A stretch of 28,299 bases of DNA. Source: DASWIP01 sp036397635. GTDB lineage: Bacteria; Actinomycetota; AC-67. The stretch spans positions 1 to 28,299 of the forward strand of contig DASWIP010000056.1 in the NCBI GenBank assembly GCA_036397635.1. Direction: 5' to 3'. The notes beneath the pieces are model-generated. The model did no database searches, had not been told where the DNA came from, and saw only the letters and a program-made list of their open reading frames with translations. Positions 22,132 through 28,299 of the stretch are shown piece by piece; positions within the stretch are counted from its first letter, which is position 1, and each line of letters starts with the position of its first letter. The position numbers and the translations under genes were made by a program.

Positions 22132-22551
22132 GTGGACGGATTCGCGATACCCGAGCACGTCGCGCGCGCGCTGATCGAGCACGCGCAAGAGGAATACCCC
22201 AAGGAGTGCTGCGGGATCCTCGCCGGCCCGCCCGGCGAGGTGCGCGAGCTGCACCGGCTGACCAATATCGATCCCGATCCGGTGATGCGATACAACGCCG
22301 ACCCGCGCGAGCTCAAGCGCGTTACCGACGAGATCGACGAGAAGGACTGGGAGATCGTCTCGATCTATCACTCGCATACGCACACGCCCGCGTTCCCATC
22401 GCAGACCGATGTCGAGCGCGCGTACTACCCGGAAGCGGTCTACACGTTGGTGTCCCTGGCCGACCGTCAGGACCCGGACCTGCGTGCGTTCCGGATCCTC
22501 GACGGTCGGATCGAGGAGCTCCCGGTCGCGATGTGGGACCCAACGAGTTAA
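22132..22551 (+). CDS. mec: Mec, JAMM/MPN+ metallopeptidase acting on CysO–cysteine
   Basis: A 139-residue M67-family zinc peptidase. The JAMM signature is complete: Glu25 (YPKECCGIL) and His80-Ser-His82 followed by seven residues, Ser90 and Asp93 (HSHTHTPAFPSQTD). In M. tuberculosis, Mec (Rv1334) releases cysteine from the C-terminus of the carrier CysO after CysM has formed it there, regenerating the free diglycine end. The downstream genes here are exactly cysO and cysM. GTG 22132 is preceded by GGAGG 11 nt upstream; a TTG at 22096 in frame is less likely. TATCAT at 22091–22096 may be the operon -10 box. The gap to cysO is 16 nt. Confidence 0.93.
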   Translation: MDGFAIPEHVARALIEHAQEEYPKECCGILAGPPGEVRELHRLTNIDPDPVMRYNADPRELKRVTDEIDEKDWEIVSIYHSHTHTPAFPSQTDVERAYYPEAVYTLVSLADRQDPDLRAFRILDGRIEELPVAMWDPTS

Positions 22552-22567
22552 CGAGCTGAGGAGAAGC

Positions 22568-22843
22568 ATGGCTGTCGAAGTCAAGGTCCCGACGATCCTC
22601 CGCAAGCACACCGACGGCGCCAAGGTTGTCTCCGGCGCCGGGCGCACCCTGCGCGAGCTGATCGATGACCTCAACGCGAGGCACCCCGGGATGCGGGAGG
22701 CGATCCTGACCGAGAGCGGGGACCTGCACCGGTTCATCAACGTCTACCTCAACGACGAAGACGTCCGGTTCCTTGGCTCGCTCGAGACGCCGCTGAGCGA
22801 CGGCGACACCGTCTCGATCCTGCCCGCGGTCGCCGGCGGCTAG
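22568..22843 (+). CDS. cysO: CysO, ubiquitin-like sulfur carrier
   Basis: A 91-residue beta-grasp protein of the MoaD/ThiS class, ending in SILPAVAGG. The C-terminal Gly-Gly becomes a thiocarboxylate that gives its sulfur to O-phosphoserine-derived aminoacrylate on CysM. The start EVKVPTILRKHTDG and the region RELIDDLNARHPGM fit CysO better than MoaD, and the placement between mec and cysM decides it. The activating enzyme (MoeZ-like in mycobacteria) is not in the window. ATG 22568 has GAGGAGAAG just upstream. cysM starts 6 nt after the stop. Confidence 0.94.
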   Translation: MAVEVKVPTILRKHTDGAKVVSGAGRTLRELIDDLNARHPGMREAILTESGDLHRFINVYLNDEDVRFLGSLETPLSDGDTVSILPAVAGG

Positions 22844-22849
22844 CTTCCG

Positions 22850-23782
22850 ATGCGCTACGAGGACATCCTCGGCGCGATCGGCGAGACGCCGCTGGTCGGG
22901 CTTCCGTCCTTCGCTCCCGACCCGGGTATCAAGATCTACGCCAAGCTCGAGGGCCACAACCCGACGGGGTCGATGAAGGACCGCATCGCGCTGCGGATGG
23001 TCACCGAAGCCGAGGCCGCCGGCGTGCTGACCAAAGACAAGATCGTCCTGGAACCCACCTCGGGCAACACCGGGATCTCGCTATCGATGATCTGCCGCAG
23101 GCGGGGCTACCGCCTGGTCTGCGTGATGCCGTCGAACGTTCCCGCCGAGCGCGTGCAGCTGCTCGAGATGTTCGGAACCGAGATCGTGTTCTCGCCCGGC
23201 GAGAAGGGATCCAACGGCGCGGTCGCCCTCGCTCAAGAGATGAGCGCCGACGCCAAGTACCTGATGCTGTACCAGTACGGCAACGAGGCGAACCCGCGCG
23301 CGCACTATGAAGGCACGGGTGCCGAGATCATCCGCGACTGCCCCGAGGTCGATGTCTTCGTCGCCGGCCTCGGCACCGGTGGCACGCTGATGGGATGCGG
23401 GCGACGCATCAAGGAGCACAACCCGGCCGCGAAGATCATCGCCGCGGAGCCTGAGTATGGGGAGTTGGTCTACGGGCTGCGCAACCTCGACGAGGGCTAC
23501 ATCCCGCCGATCATCGACCTGAGCGTGCTCGACGGCCGGATCAAGGTCGGCACCGCCGACGCGGTGCTGCGCACGCGGCAACTGGTCGAGCAGGAGGGCA
23601 TCTTCGCCGGGATCTCCTCCGGCGCGGCGCTGCATATCGCGCTGCGATACGCCGATCGCATCGAGCAGGGGACCATCGTCGTGCTTCTCCCCGACGGTGG
23701 CTGGAAGTACCTGTCCACCGGCGCCTACACGGGTACCTACGAGGACGCGGTCAAGCGCCTCGAAGGCATCCTGTGGGCCTGA
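22850..23782 (+). CDS. cysM: CysM, CysO-dependent O-phosphoserine cysteine synthase
   Basis: A 310-residue fold-type II PLP enzyme. The N-terminus YEDILGAIGETPLVGL is normal for cysteine synthases. The PLP Lys is Lys43 in NPTGSMKDR, the substrate loop is TSGNTGISL, the phosphate-binding loop is GLGTGGTLMGCG, and GISSGAA binds the pyridine side. The GHNPTGSMKDR sequence and the operon with mec and cysO place it with mycobacterial CysM, which uses O-phosphoserine and thiocarboxylated CysO instead of O-acetylserine and sulfide. This pathway is thought to resist oxidation. The C-terminus (WKYLSTGAYTGTYEDAVKRL) also agrees. ATG 22850 is 6 nt after cysO. Confidence 0.95.
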   Translation: MRYEDILGAIGETPLVGLPSFAPDPGIKIYAKLEGHNPTGSMKDRIALRMVTEAEAAGVLTKDKIVLEPTSGNTGISLSMICRRRGYRLVCVMPSNVPAERVQLLEMFGTEIVFSPGEKGSNGAVALAQEMSADAKYLMLYQYGNEANPRAHYEGTGAEIIRDCPEVDVFVAGLGTGGTLMGCGRRIKEHNPAAKIIAAEPEYGELVYGLRNLDEGYIPPIIDLSVLDGRIKVGTADAVLRTRQLVEQEGIFAGISSGAALHIALRYADRIEQGTIVVLLPDGGWKYLSTGAYTGTYEDAVKRLEGILWA

Positions 23783-23805
23783 ACCCCGGTAGACTCCCGC
23801 CACCG

Positions 23806-24609
23806 ATGGATGCTCGAGCGATCGGCGTCTTCGATTCCGGGGTCGGCGGCCTCACCGTGGTGCGGTCGCTGATCGACCTGCTCCCGACCGAGGCGGTCGT
23901 CTACTACGGCGACACCGCGCGCGGCCCCTACGGTCCACGTGAGCGCGCCGACGTACGTCGCTGCGTGGACGACGTCGCGCAGGTGCTGGTCCGCGAGGGG
24001 GTCAAGCTGCTCGTCGCCGCGTGCAACTCCGCCTCGGCGGCCGGACTGGATCACGTCCGCGACGCCTATCCCGACCTGGCGGTGATCGAGGTGATCGAGC
24101 CGTCGGTGCGCGCCGCGGTGAAGGCCACGCGCAACCGTCACATCGGGGTGATCGGCACGGCGCTCACCATCACCTCCCGTTCGTACGACCGCGCGGTGGC
24201 GATGACGCGCGAGAACGTCGAGCTGTTCAGCCGGGCGTGCCCACGCTTCGTCGAGTTCGTCGAGCGGGGCGAGACCACGGGTCCCGAGATCATCGAGCTT
24301 GCCGAGGAGTACCTCCAGCCGCTGAAGGAGGCCGAGGTGGATACGCTCATCCTCGGCTGCACGCACTACCCGCTGCTCCGCGGCGTGATCCAGTACGTGA
24401 TGGGCCGCGGGGTCGTGCTGATCGAGAGCGACAAGGAGGTCGCGATCGACGTCTTCGCGGAGCTGACCCGCCGCGACATGTTCCGTCCCCGCGACCTGCC
24501 CGTCGAGCATCGGTTCCTCGCGAGCGGAGACGTCTCTTCGTTCACCGAACTCGGGCACCGCTTCCTCGGGCCCGAGATCACCAAGGTCGAGGAGCACCCG
24601 TGGAGCTGA
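23806..24609 (+). CDS. murI: glutamate racemase MurI
   Basis: A 267-residue cofactor-independent racemase that supplies D-glutamate for peptidoglycan. The start IGVFDSGVGGLTVVRSL holds catalytic-site Asp10. The two catalytic cysteines are Cys73 in AACNSAS and Cys185 in LGCTHYPLL. VVYYGDTARGPYG is the usual substrate-binding segment. ATG 23806 fits the family start. TAGACT at 23790–23795 lies 10 nt upstream and may be an internal promoter in the gap after cysM. The 3' end overlaps the next gene by 10 nt, so murI and the following genes form a tightly coupled unit. Confidence 0.97.
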   Translation: MDARAIGVFDSGVGGLTVVRSLIDLLPTEAVVYYGDTARGPYGPRERADVRRCVDDVAQVLVREGVKLLVAACNSASAAGLDHVRDAYPDLAVIEVIEPSVRAAVKATRNRHIGVIGTALTITSRSYDRAVAMTRENVELFSRACPRFVEFVERGETTGPEIIELAEEYLQPLKEAEVDTLILGCTHYPLLRGVIQYVMGRGVVLIESDKEVAIDVFAELTRRDMFRPRDLPVEHRFLASGDVSSFTELGHRFLGPEITKVEEHPWS

Positions 24610-25346
24610 CCGTGCTCGGCGCCAGCGGCTCCTATCCGAGCGCGCGCTCGGCCTGCAGCGGGTACCTGCTGCGGCACCAGGGATACTCGATCTGGATGGA
24701 CGCCGGGAACGGCACGCTCAAGGAACTCCAGCGTCACATCGCGCTCACCGACGTCAACGCGGTGCTGCTGTCGCACGCGCACCCCGATCATTGCGCCGAC
24801 ATGTATCCGTTCTTCTACGGCTTGCTGAACTCGCAGCCGGCTCATCCGATCCCGGTGATCACGCCGCCCGGGGTCCGCGAGAAGCTGGAGAGCCTGGTGG
24901 GAGGAGATTCGATCGAGCGGTGGCGCGCGCTGCTCGGCTGGCGGGAGCTTGACGCGGACCAGGAAACCGAGCTGGGACCGTTCCGGGTTCACGCCTTCGA
25001 GGCAGCCCACTCGATCGTGAACAACACCTTGCGGATCACCGCCGGCGGGCGGACGCTGTGCTATTCGGGCGACACCGGTCCGAACCCGGCGCTCGCCGGC
25101 GCGGCGCAGGGTGCCGACCTGTTCCTGTGCGAGGCCTCCTGGATCGAGGCGCAGCGCGGCATCATGGGCCCGATCCACCTGACCGCCCAGGAGGCGGGGC
25201 AAGCCGGGCGAGAGGCCGGGGTGGGCCGGCTGATGCTCACCCACATCTGGCCGGATAACGATCTGGAGGTCGTGCGCCGGGAAACATCGTCGATGTTCGA
25301 GGGGGCGCTGTCGTTCGCGGTCGAGACCGAGGCGGTGACCGTATGA
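24600..25346 (+). CDS. MBL-fold metal-dependent hydrolase (Rv1339-like)
   Basis: A 248-residue metallo-beta-lactamase-fold protein. The metal motif is SHAHPDHCADMY (His59, His61, Asp63, His64). Further ligands are His in FEAAHSIVNN, Asp in YSGDTGPNP and His in LTHIWPD. The last pattern and position between murI and rph match M. tuberculosis Rv1339, which has been reported to be an atypical class II cAMP phosphodiesterase; similarity to RNase Z is also clear. Cyclic AMP breakdown is thus a reasonable but unproven role. GTG 24600 is chosen because strand ELTVLGASGSYPS begins there; it overlaps murI by 10 nt. It shares an ATGA overlap with rph. Confidence 0.9.
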   Translation: MELTVLGASGSYPSARSACSGYLLRHQGYSIWMDAGNGTLKELQRHIALTDVNAVLLSHAHPDHCADMYPFFYGLLNSQPAHPIPVITPPGVREKLESLVGGDSIERWRALLGWRELDADQETELGPFRVHAFEAAHSIVNNTLRITAGGRTLCYSGDTGPNPALAGAAQGADLFLCEASWIEAQRGIMGPIHLTAQEAGQAGREAGVGRLMLTHIWPDNDLEVVRRETSSMFEGALSFAVETEAVTV

Positions 25347-26068
25347 AGCGTGTCGACGGGCGGGGGCCTCAAGACCTGCGTCCGGTGCGGCTCACGCGCC
25401 GGTTCCAGCCGAACCCAGCCGGGTCGTGCTTGATCGAGGTCGGACAGACCCGCGTGATCTGCGCCGCGACCGTGCAGCCCGACGTGCCGCCGTGGATGCG
25501 CGACACCGGGAAGGGATGGGTGACTGCCGAATACTCGATGCTGCCGAGCTCGACCTCGGAGCGGTCGCCGCGCGAAATCCGCAGCGGCCGTCCGTCGGGA
25601 CGCACGCAGGAGATCCAGCGCCTGATCGGGCGCGCGCTGCGCGCAGTGTGCGACCTCGAGGCCCTCGGCGAACGCAGTGTTATCGTCGACTGCGACGTGA
25701 TCGTGGCCGACGGGGGCACGCGCACCGCGTCGATCACCGGCGCGTACGTCGCGCTCGCCGACGCGCTGATCGGCCTGCGCGACGGAGGGAAGTTGAAGGG
25801 GTGGCCGCTCCGCACCGAGGTCGCCGCCGTCAGCGTCGGCGTCCAGTTGGGTTCCGGCCTGCTCGACCTCGATTACAGCGAGGACGCGGCCGCCGACGTG
25901 GACTTCAACGTGGTCATGACCGGCACGGGGGGGCTGGTGGAGGTGCAGGGAACGGCCGAGGGCGCGCCGTTCGACCGCGCGCTGCTCGACCAGATGCTGG
26001 ACCTGGCCGGTGAGGGCATCACCCAGCTGGTCCAGGCGCAGCGAGCAGCGCTCGCCGAACCTTCGTGA
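25343..26068 (+). CDS. rph: ribonuclease PH
   Basis: A 241-residue phosphorolytic 3'–5' exoribonuclease that trims tRNA 3' ends and can add nucleotides. Family landmarks are present: RPVRLTRRFQPNPAGSCLIE, GWVTAEYSMLP, REIRSGRPSGRTQEIQRLIG with the phosphate-binding Arg residues, DCDVIVADGGTRTASITGAY and LDLDYSEDAAADVDFN. Length is normal. The start ATG overlaps the stop of the MBL gene (ATGA), and its own stop overlaps the GTG of rdgB (GTGA), so the three are translationally coupled. Confidence 0.97.
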   Translation: MKRVDGRGPQDLRPVRLTRRFQPNPAGSCLIEVGQTRVICAATVQPDVPPWMRDTGKGWVTAEYSMLPSSTSERSPREIRSGRPSGRTQEIQRLIGRALRAVCDLEALGERSVIVDCDVIVADGGTRTASITGAYVALADALIGLRDGGKLKGWPLRTEVAAVSVGVQLGSGLLDLDYSEDAAADVDFNVVMTGTGGLVEVQGTAEGAPFDRALLDQMLDLAGEGITQLVQAQRAALAEPS

Positions 26069-26652
26069 CCGTGCGCGTCGCGCTCGCCTCGGCCAACCCG
26101 GGGAAAGTGCGTGAGATCGGATCGATCTTGGGGGAGGGGATCGAGGTGATCCCACCCGACCCCGCATGGGTCGCGCCTCCCGAGGATGATGCGACCTATC
26201 GCGGCAACGCGCTGGCCAAGGCGCGCTCGCTGCTCGAGCTGATGGGGATGCCGTGCATCGCCGACGACTCCGGCATCGAGGTGGATGCGCTCGAGGGCGA
26301 GCCTGGACCCCGTTCGGCCCGCTTCGCCGGTCCCGGCGCGACCGACGAGGCGAACCTGCAGAAGCTGATCGCGATCGTGCGCGAGACGCCGCTCGAGCAG
26401 CGCGGCGCGCGCTACCGGTGCGTCGCGGTGATCGTCACGCCCGACGGACGCGACAGGATCGCCGAGGACACCGTCGAGGGGACGCTGATCACCGAACCGC
26501 ACGGGTCCGGGGGCTTCGGCTACGACCCGATCTTCGTCCCCGTGGGCGAGCAGCGCACCATGGCCCAACTGACGGCCGTCGAGAAGGATGCGATCAGTCA
26601 CCGCGGCAAGGCGTTCCGCGCGCTCGCGACGGCGATCAGGTCGCTCGGGTAG
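26065..26652 (+). CDS. rdgB: XTP/dITP diphosphatase (RdgB/HAM1)
   Basis: A 195-residue house-cleaning enzyme that hydrolyses ITP, dITP and XTP to monophosphates. Motifs: LASANPGKVREIGSIL at the start, CIADDSGIEVDALEGEPG with the acidic metal ligands, GPRSARFAG, FGYDPIFVP and ISHRGKAFRAL near the end, all typical of HAM1 proteins. The GTG start overlaps the rph stop by 4 nt. Its last 17 nt overlap the end of the convergent NUDIX gene. Two nucleotide-sanitising genes thus converge here. Confidence 0.97.
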   Translation: MTVRVALASANPGKVREIGSILGEGIEVIPPDPAWVAPPEDDATYRGNALAKARSLLELMGMPCIADDSGIEVDALEGEPGPRSARFAGPGATDEANLQKLIAIVRETPLEQRGARYRCVAVIVTPDGRDRIAEDTVEGTLITEPHGSGGFGYDPIFVPVGEQRTMAQLTAVEKDAISHRGKAFRALATAIRSLG

Positions 26653-27055
26653 CGGCCGCGCGCGCGCGCCGAAGCCATTCCTGCTCGGGCGGGAACGTCA
26701 GCGCTGCGAGCGCGTCGTCCCACGGCAGCCATTCCGGGATGAACTCGAGCTCGCCGGGCCCGCGCCTCGGCCCGGTGATCCGCATCAGGAAGTAGCGCTC
26801 GACGCGCTCGATCTCACGGCCGGAGACCGTCGAGGTGAACCGGACGACCTGCTCGCCGAGGTCGGCCAGCGTCTCGAGCTCCAGATGGCCGGATTCCTCG
26901 GCCGTCTCGCGAAGCGCAGCCGCTTCAGCTGATTCGCCGTCCTCGATGTGTCCCTTCGGCAGGCGGACCTCGCGCCGATGGGGGCGGTGCAAGACCAGGA
27001 CGCGATCGCCGTCGATGACGACGCCGCCTGCAGCCGTGTAGCGCGCGGGGACCAT
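26636..27055 (-). CDS. NUDIX hydrolase
   Basis: A 139-residue protein with a complete NUDIX box, G-x5-E-x7-REUxEExGU: Gly35 in KGHIEDGE, Glu41, Arg49-Glu50 and Glu53-Glu54 with Gly56. The rest (TAAGGVVIDGDRVLVLHRP) is the usual first strand pair. The RPHRREVRLPKGH wording resembles MutT/DIPP-like subgroups that cleave nucleoside or inositol polyphosphates; the exact substrate is open. ATG 27055 is only 4 nt past the last base of the tRNA-Leu gene on the same strand. There is thus no room for a ribosome binding site except inside the tRNA. The longer frame up to 27163 reads through the tRNA and is rejected. Confidence 0.88.
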   Translation of the reverse strand: MVPARYTAAGGVVIDGDRVLVLHRPHRREVRLPKGHIEDGESAEAAALRETAEESGHLELETLADLGEQVVRFTSTVSGREIERVERYFLMRITGPRRGPGELEFIPEWLPWDDALAALTFPPEQEWLRRARAAATRAT

Positions 27056-27059
27056 CGGG

Positions 27060-27141
27060 TGCGAGAGGGGGGAGTCGAACCCCCACGGGTTGCCCCACAG
27101 GAACCTAAATCCTGCGCGTCTGCCAGTTCCGCCACTCTCGC
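27060..27141 (-). tRNA. tRNA-Leu (anticodon UAG)
   Basis: Read on the minus strand: acceptor GCGAGAG pairs with CTCTCGC. There is a 3-bp D-stem, the anticodon stem CAGGA/TCCTG closes the loop TTTAGGT (anticodon TAG), a 13-nt variable region contains GGG/CCC as expected for a class II tRNA, and the T-arm is GGGGG/CCCCC around TTCGACT. The discriminator is A and CCA is not encoded (CCC follows). It reads CUN leucine codons. Confidence 0.96.
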
Positions 27142-27175
27142 CGGCAAGAGGGGAGGGTAACACCGCGCCGAAAAG

Positions 27176-27205
27176 CGGTGAGGGAGCGCGCGCGCTCCCT
27201 CACCG
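27176..27205. terminator. 30-bp perfect palindrome between two tRNA genes
   Basis: The 15-bp arm CGGTGAGGGAGCGCG is followed directly by its complement. It lies 10 nt downstream of the tRNA-Lys 3' end and 34 nt upstream of the tRNA-Leu 5' end. As RNA it can fold to a very stable hairpin; no T-tract. Its left arm overlaps GCGGTG (27175–27180), which can pair instead with CACCGC (27161–27166). Confidence 0.7.
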
Positions 27206-27215
27206 GCGTTCCGAT

Positions 27216-27292
27216 TGGTGGGCCGCCAGGGACTCGAACCCCGAACCTTGGGCTTAAGAGGCCCCTGCTCTAGCCAGTTGAGCTAGCGGCCC
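27216..27292 (-). tRNA. tRNA-Lys (anticodon CUU), CCA encoded
   Basis: Read on the minus strand: acceptor GGGCCGC pairs with GCGGCCC, discriminator A, and CCA is encoded. The D-stem is GCTC/GAGC, the anticodon loop is CTCTTAA (anticodon CTT), and the T-arm is CGGGG/CCCTG around TTCGAGT. The anticodon stem GGGGC/GCCCA has a G-A mismatch at its outer pair (27–43), a small oddity. Its first 10 bases overlap the end of the CDS upstream on the same strand. Confidence 0.95.
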
Positions 27293-28047
27293 GGCGGGCC
27301 AAGCGTATCGGTCTGCACGAGATCGCTCAACCCGGATACCCAGCCCGCCACGCGATGGTAGAGCGCCGTGCTTCGTGTCACGCGCACAGTCATCGTGCCG
27401 GCCCACAGTCTGTTCTTGCGATGGCCGCTTCCCTCCGACTTGATGAAGGTCTTGCCGAAACGCGTCGCCGAGATCCCAGTCCGATCGGACCAATAGCGCA
27501 CGCGTTCGTCTTCGCTCTGACCACTGTGCAGATGAAGCCTCGCCGTGAACCGATCAGCATCCAGGTCGAGGGATCGGATCGCCCAACGGATGAACAGGTT
27601 GATCATCGCGGGATCCGAGTTCGAGAACAGCAACTCGTTGCTCGTCTTAGCCCCTTCGGCCCAGTACGCGACCACGCCGGCGACCCACAACGGATCCATC
27701 GCGAGGACGTGCGCCTGCGCGCGCGCCTTGGATCGGATCGCCTCGGCGCGCGCCAGAGCTTGCGCCCGACGGCGCGCGCCTACCGCCATCCGTGCAGCCG
27801 CAACCGGGCGCTTGGCAGCGAGGCGCGCGCGCTGCTCGCCTGATAGCTCCACGTCGCGGCACCAAGCCGATAGCGAACCTCGACCCACGGGGATCACCTC
27901 GCCGATCTCGCGATACGACAGGCCGAGGGCGCGGAGTTCCGCGGCGAGCTCGCGGCGTTCCCAACGCTTCAGCGAGACCCAAAGACCCGCGCGCGCGAGC
28001 AGCTCGGCAGGGATCAGCGAGGGAAGGTCACCCTGGATGGCAACCAT
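27283..28047 (-). CDS. HTH protein with LAGLIDADG-like endonuclease region
   Basis: A 254-residue protein. About residues 28–70 form a helix-turn-helix (RRELAAELRALGLSYREIGE, then GSLSAWCRDVELS). An Ala/Arg-rich coiled linker follows. The C-terminal half has WVAGVVAYWAEGAKTSN, FSNSDPAMINLFIRWA, LHLHSGQSEDER, YWSDRTGIS and IKSEGSGHRKNRL. This resembles a group of actinobacterial proteins related to LAGLIDADG homing endonucleases, where the GVVAYWAEG segment stands for the catalytic helix. Nuclease activity is inferred only. TAGTTT, read on the minus strand at 28059–28054, is 6 nt before ATG 28047. The stop codon TAG is bases 8–10 of tRNA-Lys, so the CDS runs into the tRNA gene. Confidence 0.7.
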   Translation of the reverse strand: MVAIQGDLPSLIPAELLARAGLWVSLKRWERRELAAELRALGLSYREIGEVIPVGRGSLSAWCRDVELSGEQRARLAAKRPVAAARMAVGARRRAQALARAEAIRSKARAQAHVLAMDPLWVAGVVAYWAEGAKTSNELLFSNSDPAMINLFIRWAIRSLDLDADRFTARLHLHSGQSEDERVRYWSDRTGISATRFGKTFIKSEGSGHRKNRLWAGTMTVRVTRSTALYHRVAGWVSGLSDLVQTDTLGPPGR

Positions 28048-28143
28048 CCGACGAAACTAGCGTCGAGGTGTGACAGGGTGGCGTAGGGTCTAGAACTGAC
28101 GGACATCGTTGACACCTGGGGTCCCTGATGTAGAGAGGGATCC

Positions 28144-28299
28144 ATGACGGAGAGAGAGCTCAACCGAGGGGCACAACGACGGCTGGCGATCCTGCGCCAC
28201 GCCGAGGAGATCAGCCACAACGTAGCGGCCACCTGCCGCTACTACGGCATCACCCGCCAGAGCTTCTACACGTGGCGGCGGAGGTACGAAGAGTTCGGT
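28144..28299 (+). mobile_element. IS481-like transposase gene, 5' end only
   Basis: An open frame from ATG 28144 to the window edge, 52 residues: MTERELNRGAQRRLAILRHA, then NVAATCRYYGITRQSFYTWRRRYEEFG. This is the N-terminal helix-turn-helix of IS481/ISNCY-type DDE transposases (the TCRYYGIxRxxFYxWxRRY pattern is diagnostic). The catalytic domain is beyond the window. AGAGAGGG upstream serves as ribosome binding site. The left inverted repeat should lie between 28048 and 28143 (perhaps near TTGACACCTGGGGTC, 28109–28123), but its exact end cannot be set without the right end. Confidence 0.85.

Noticed and set aside
22568..22843. MoaD for molybdenum cofactor synthesis
   Set aside because: No mo genes nearby; the place between mec and cysM identifies CysO.
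1..28299. CRISPR array or long dispersed repeats
   Set aside because: No regularly spaced direct repeats were seen by eye on either strand.

Overview
The window is high-GC chromosomal DNA from an actinobacterium-like organism. The clearest sign is the block mec–cysO–cysM–murI–MBL hydrolase–rph–rdgB at 22132–26652. It repeats the gene order of the Mycobacterium tuberculosis Rv1334–Rv1341 region, apart from the rhomboid gene that sits inside that region there. Other signs are the smpB–ssrA linkage, many GTG starts, strongly G/C-ending codons, and a hydrolase–cyclase fusion of the Rv1900c type. I cannot name the genus.

Layout. Positions 1–95 are the 3' end of an M23 peptidase gene. Positions 142–3435 hold a methyltransferase, smpB, two minus-strand genes (zinc-ribbon membrane protein and zinc-ribbon methyltransferase) and the tmRNA gene. 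Positions 3436–7309, directly after the tmRNA 3' end, look like an accessory segment: an alpha/beta-hydrolase–adenylate cyclase fusion, an HNH endonuclease gene broken by an in-frame TAG, and two divergent two-gene modules. One of these is an unnamed toxin-antitoxin-like pair and the other is a vapBC-type pair. Positions 7363–20912 are mostly single housekeeping or secreted-protein genes: GalT/HIT-like protein, MsrA, Tat-exported PHP protein, rhomboid protease, SURF1, caspase-like protein with an EF-hand, Asp-box protein, ceramidase-like protein, thioesterase, EVE-domain protein and an ABC exporter pair. Positions 21014–22069 encode SelD. Positions 22132–26652 carry the cysteine-biosynthesis and nucleotide-maintenance block. 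Positions 26636–28047 carry a NUDIX gene, tRNA-Leu, tRNA-Lys and an HTH/endonuclease-like gene, packed tightly. The window ends inside an IS481-like transposase gene.

Main points. SelD is itself a selenoprotein: its catalytic residue is encoded by an in-frame UGA (21065–21067) followed at once by a SECIS-like hairpin, so a simple ORF call truncates it. The HNH gene has an in-frame amber codon between two parts that clearly belong together. Many genes lack a Shine-Dalgarno sequence and instead have a TANNNT -10-like hexamer 6–10 nt before the start codon, which suggests widespread leaderless or near-leaderless transcription. The two best cases, the divergent genes at 6483 and 6611, also have good -35 boxes, and the second has a 16-bp palindrome over its -10.

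How genes work together. SmpB and tmRNA form the ribosome-rescue system. Mec, CysO and CysM form a protein-bound route to cysteine, next to SelD, which makes selenophosphate. The cyclase at 3558 would make cAMP, and the MBL protein at 24600 occupies the place of Rv1339, reported as an atypical cAMP phosphodiesterase; a functional link between the two is inference. No stretch longer than 300 bases is without a gene. The longest gaps are 5457–5667 and 8425–8621, where I see no RNA gene or ORF I can support.
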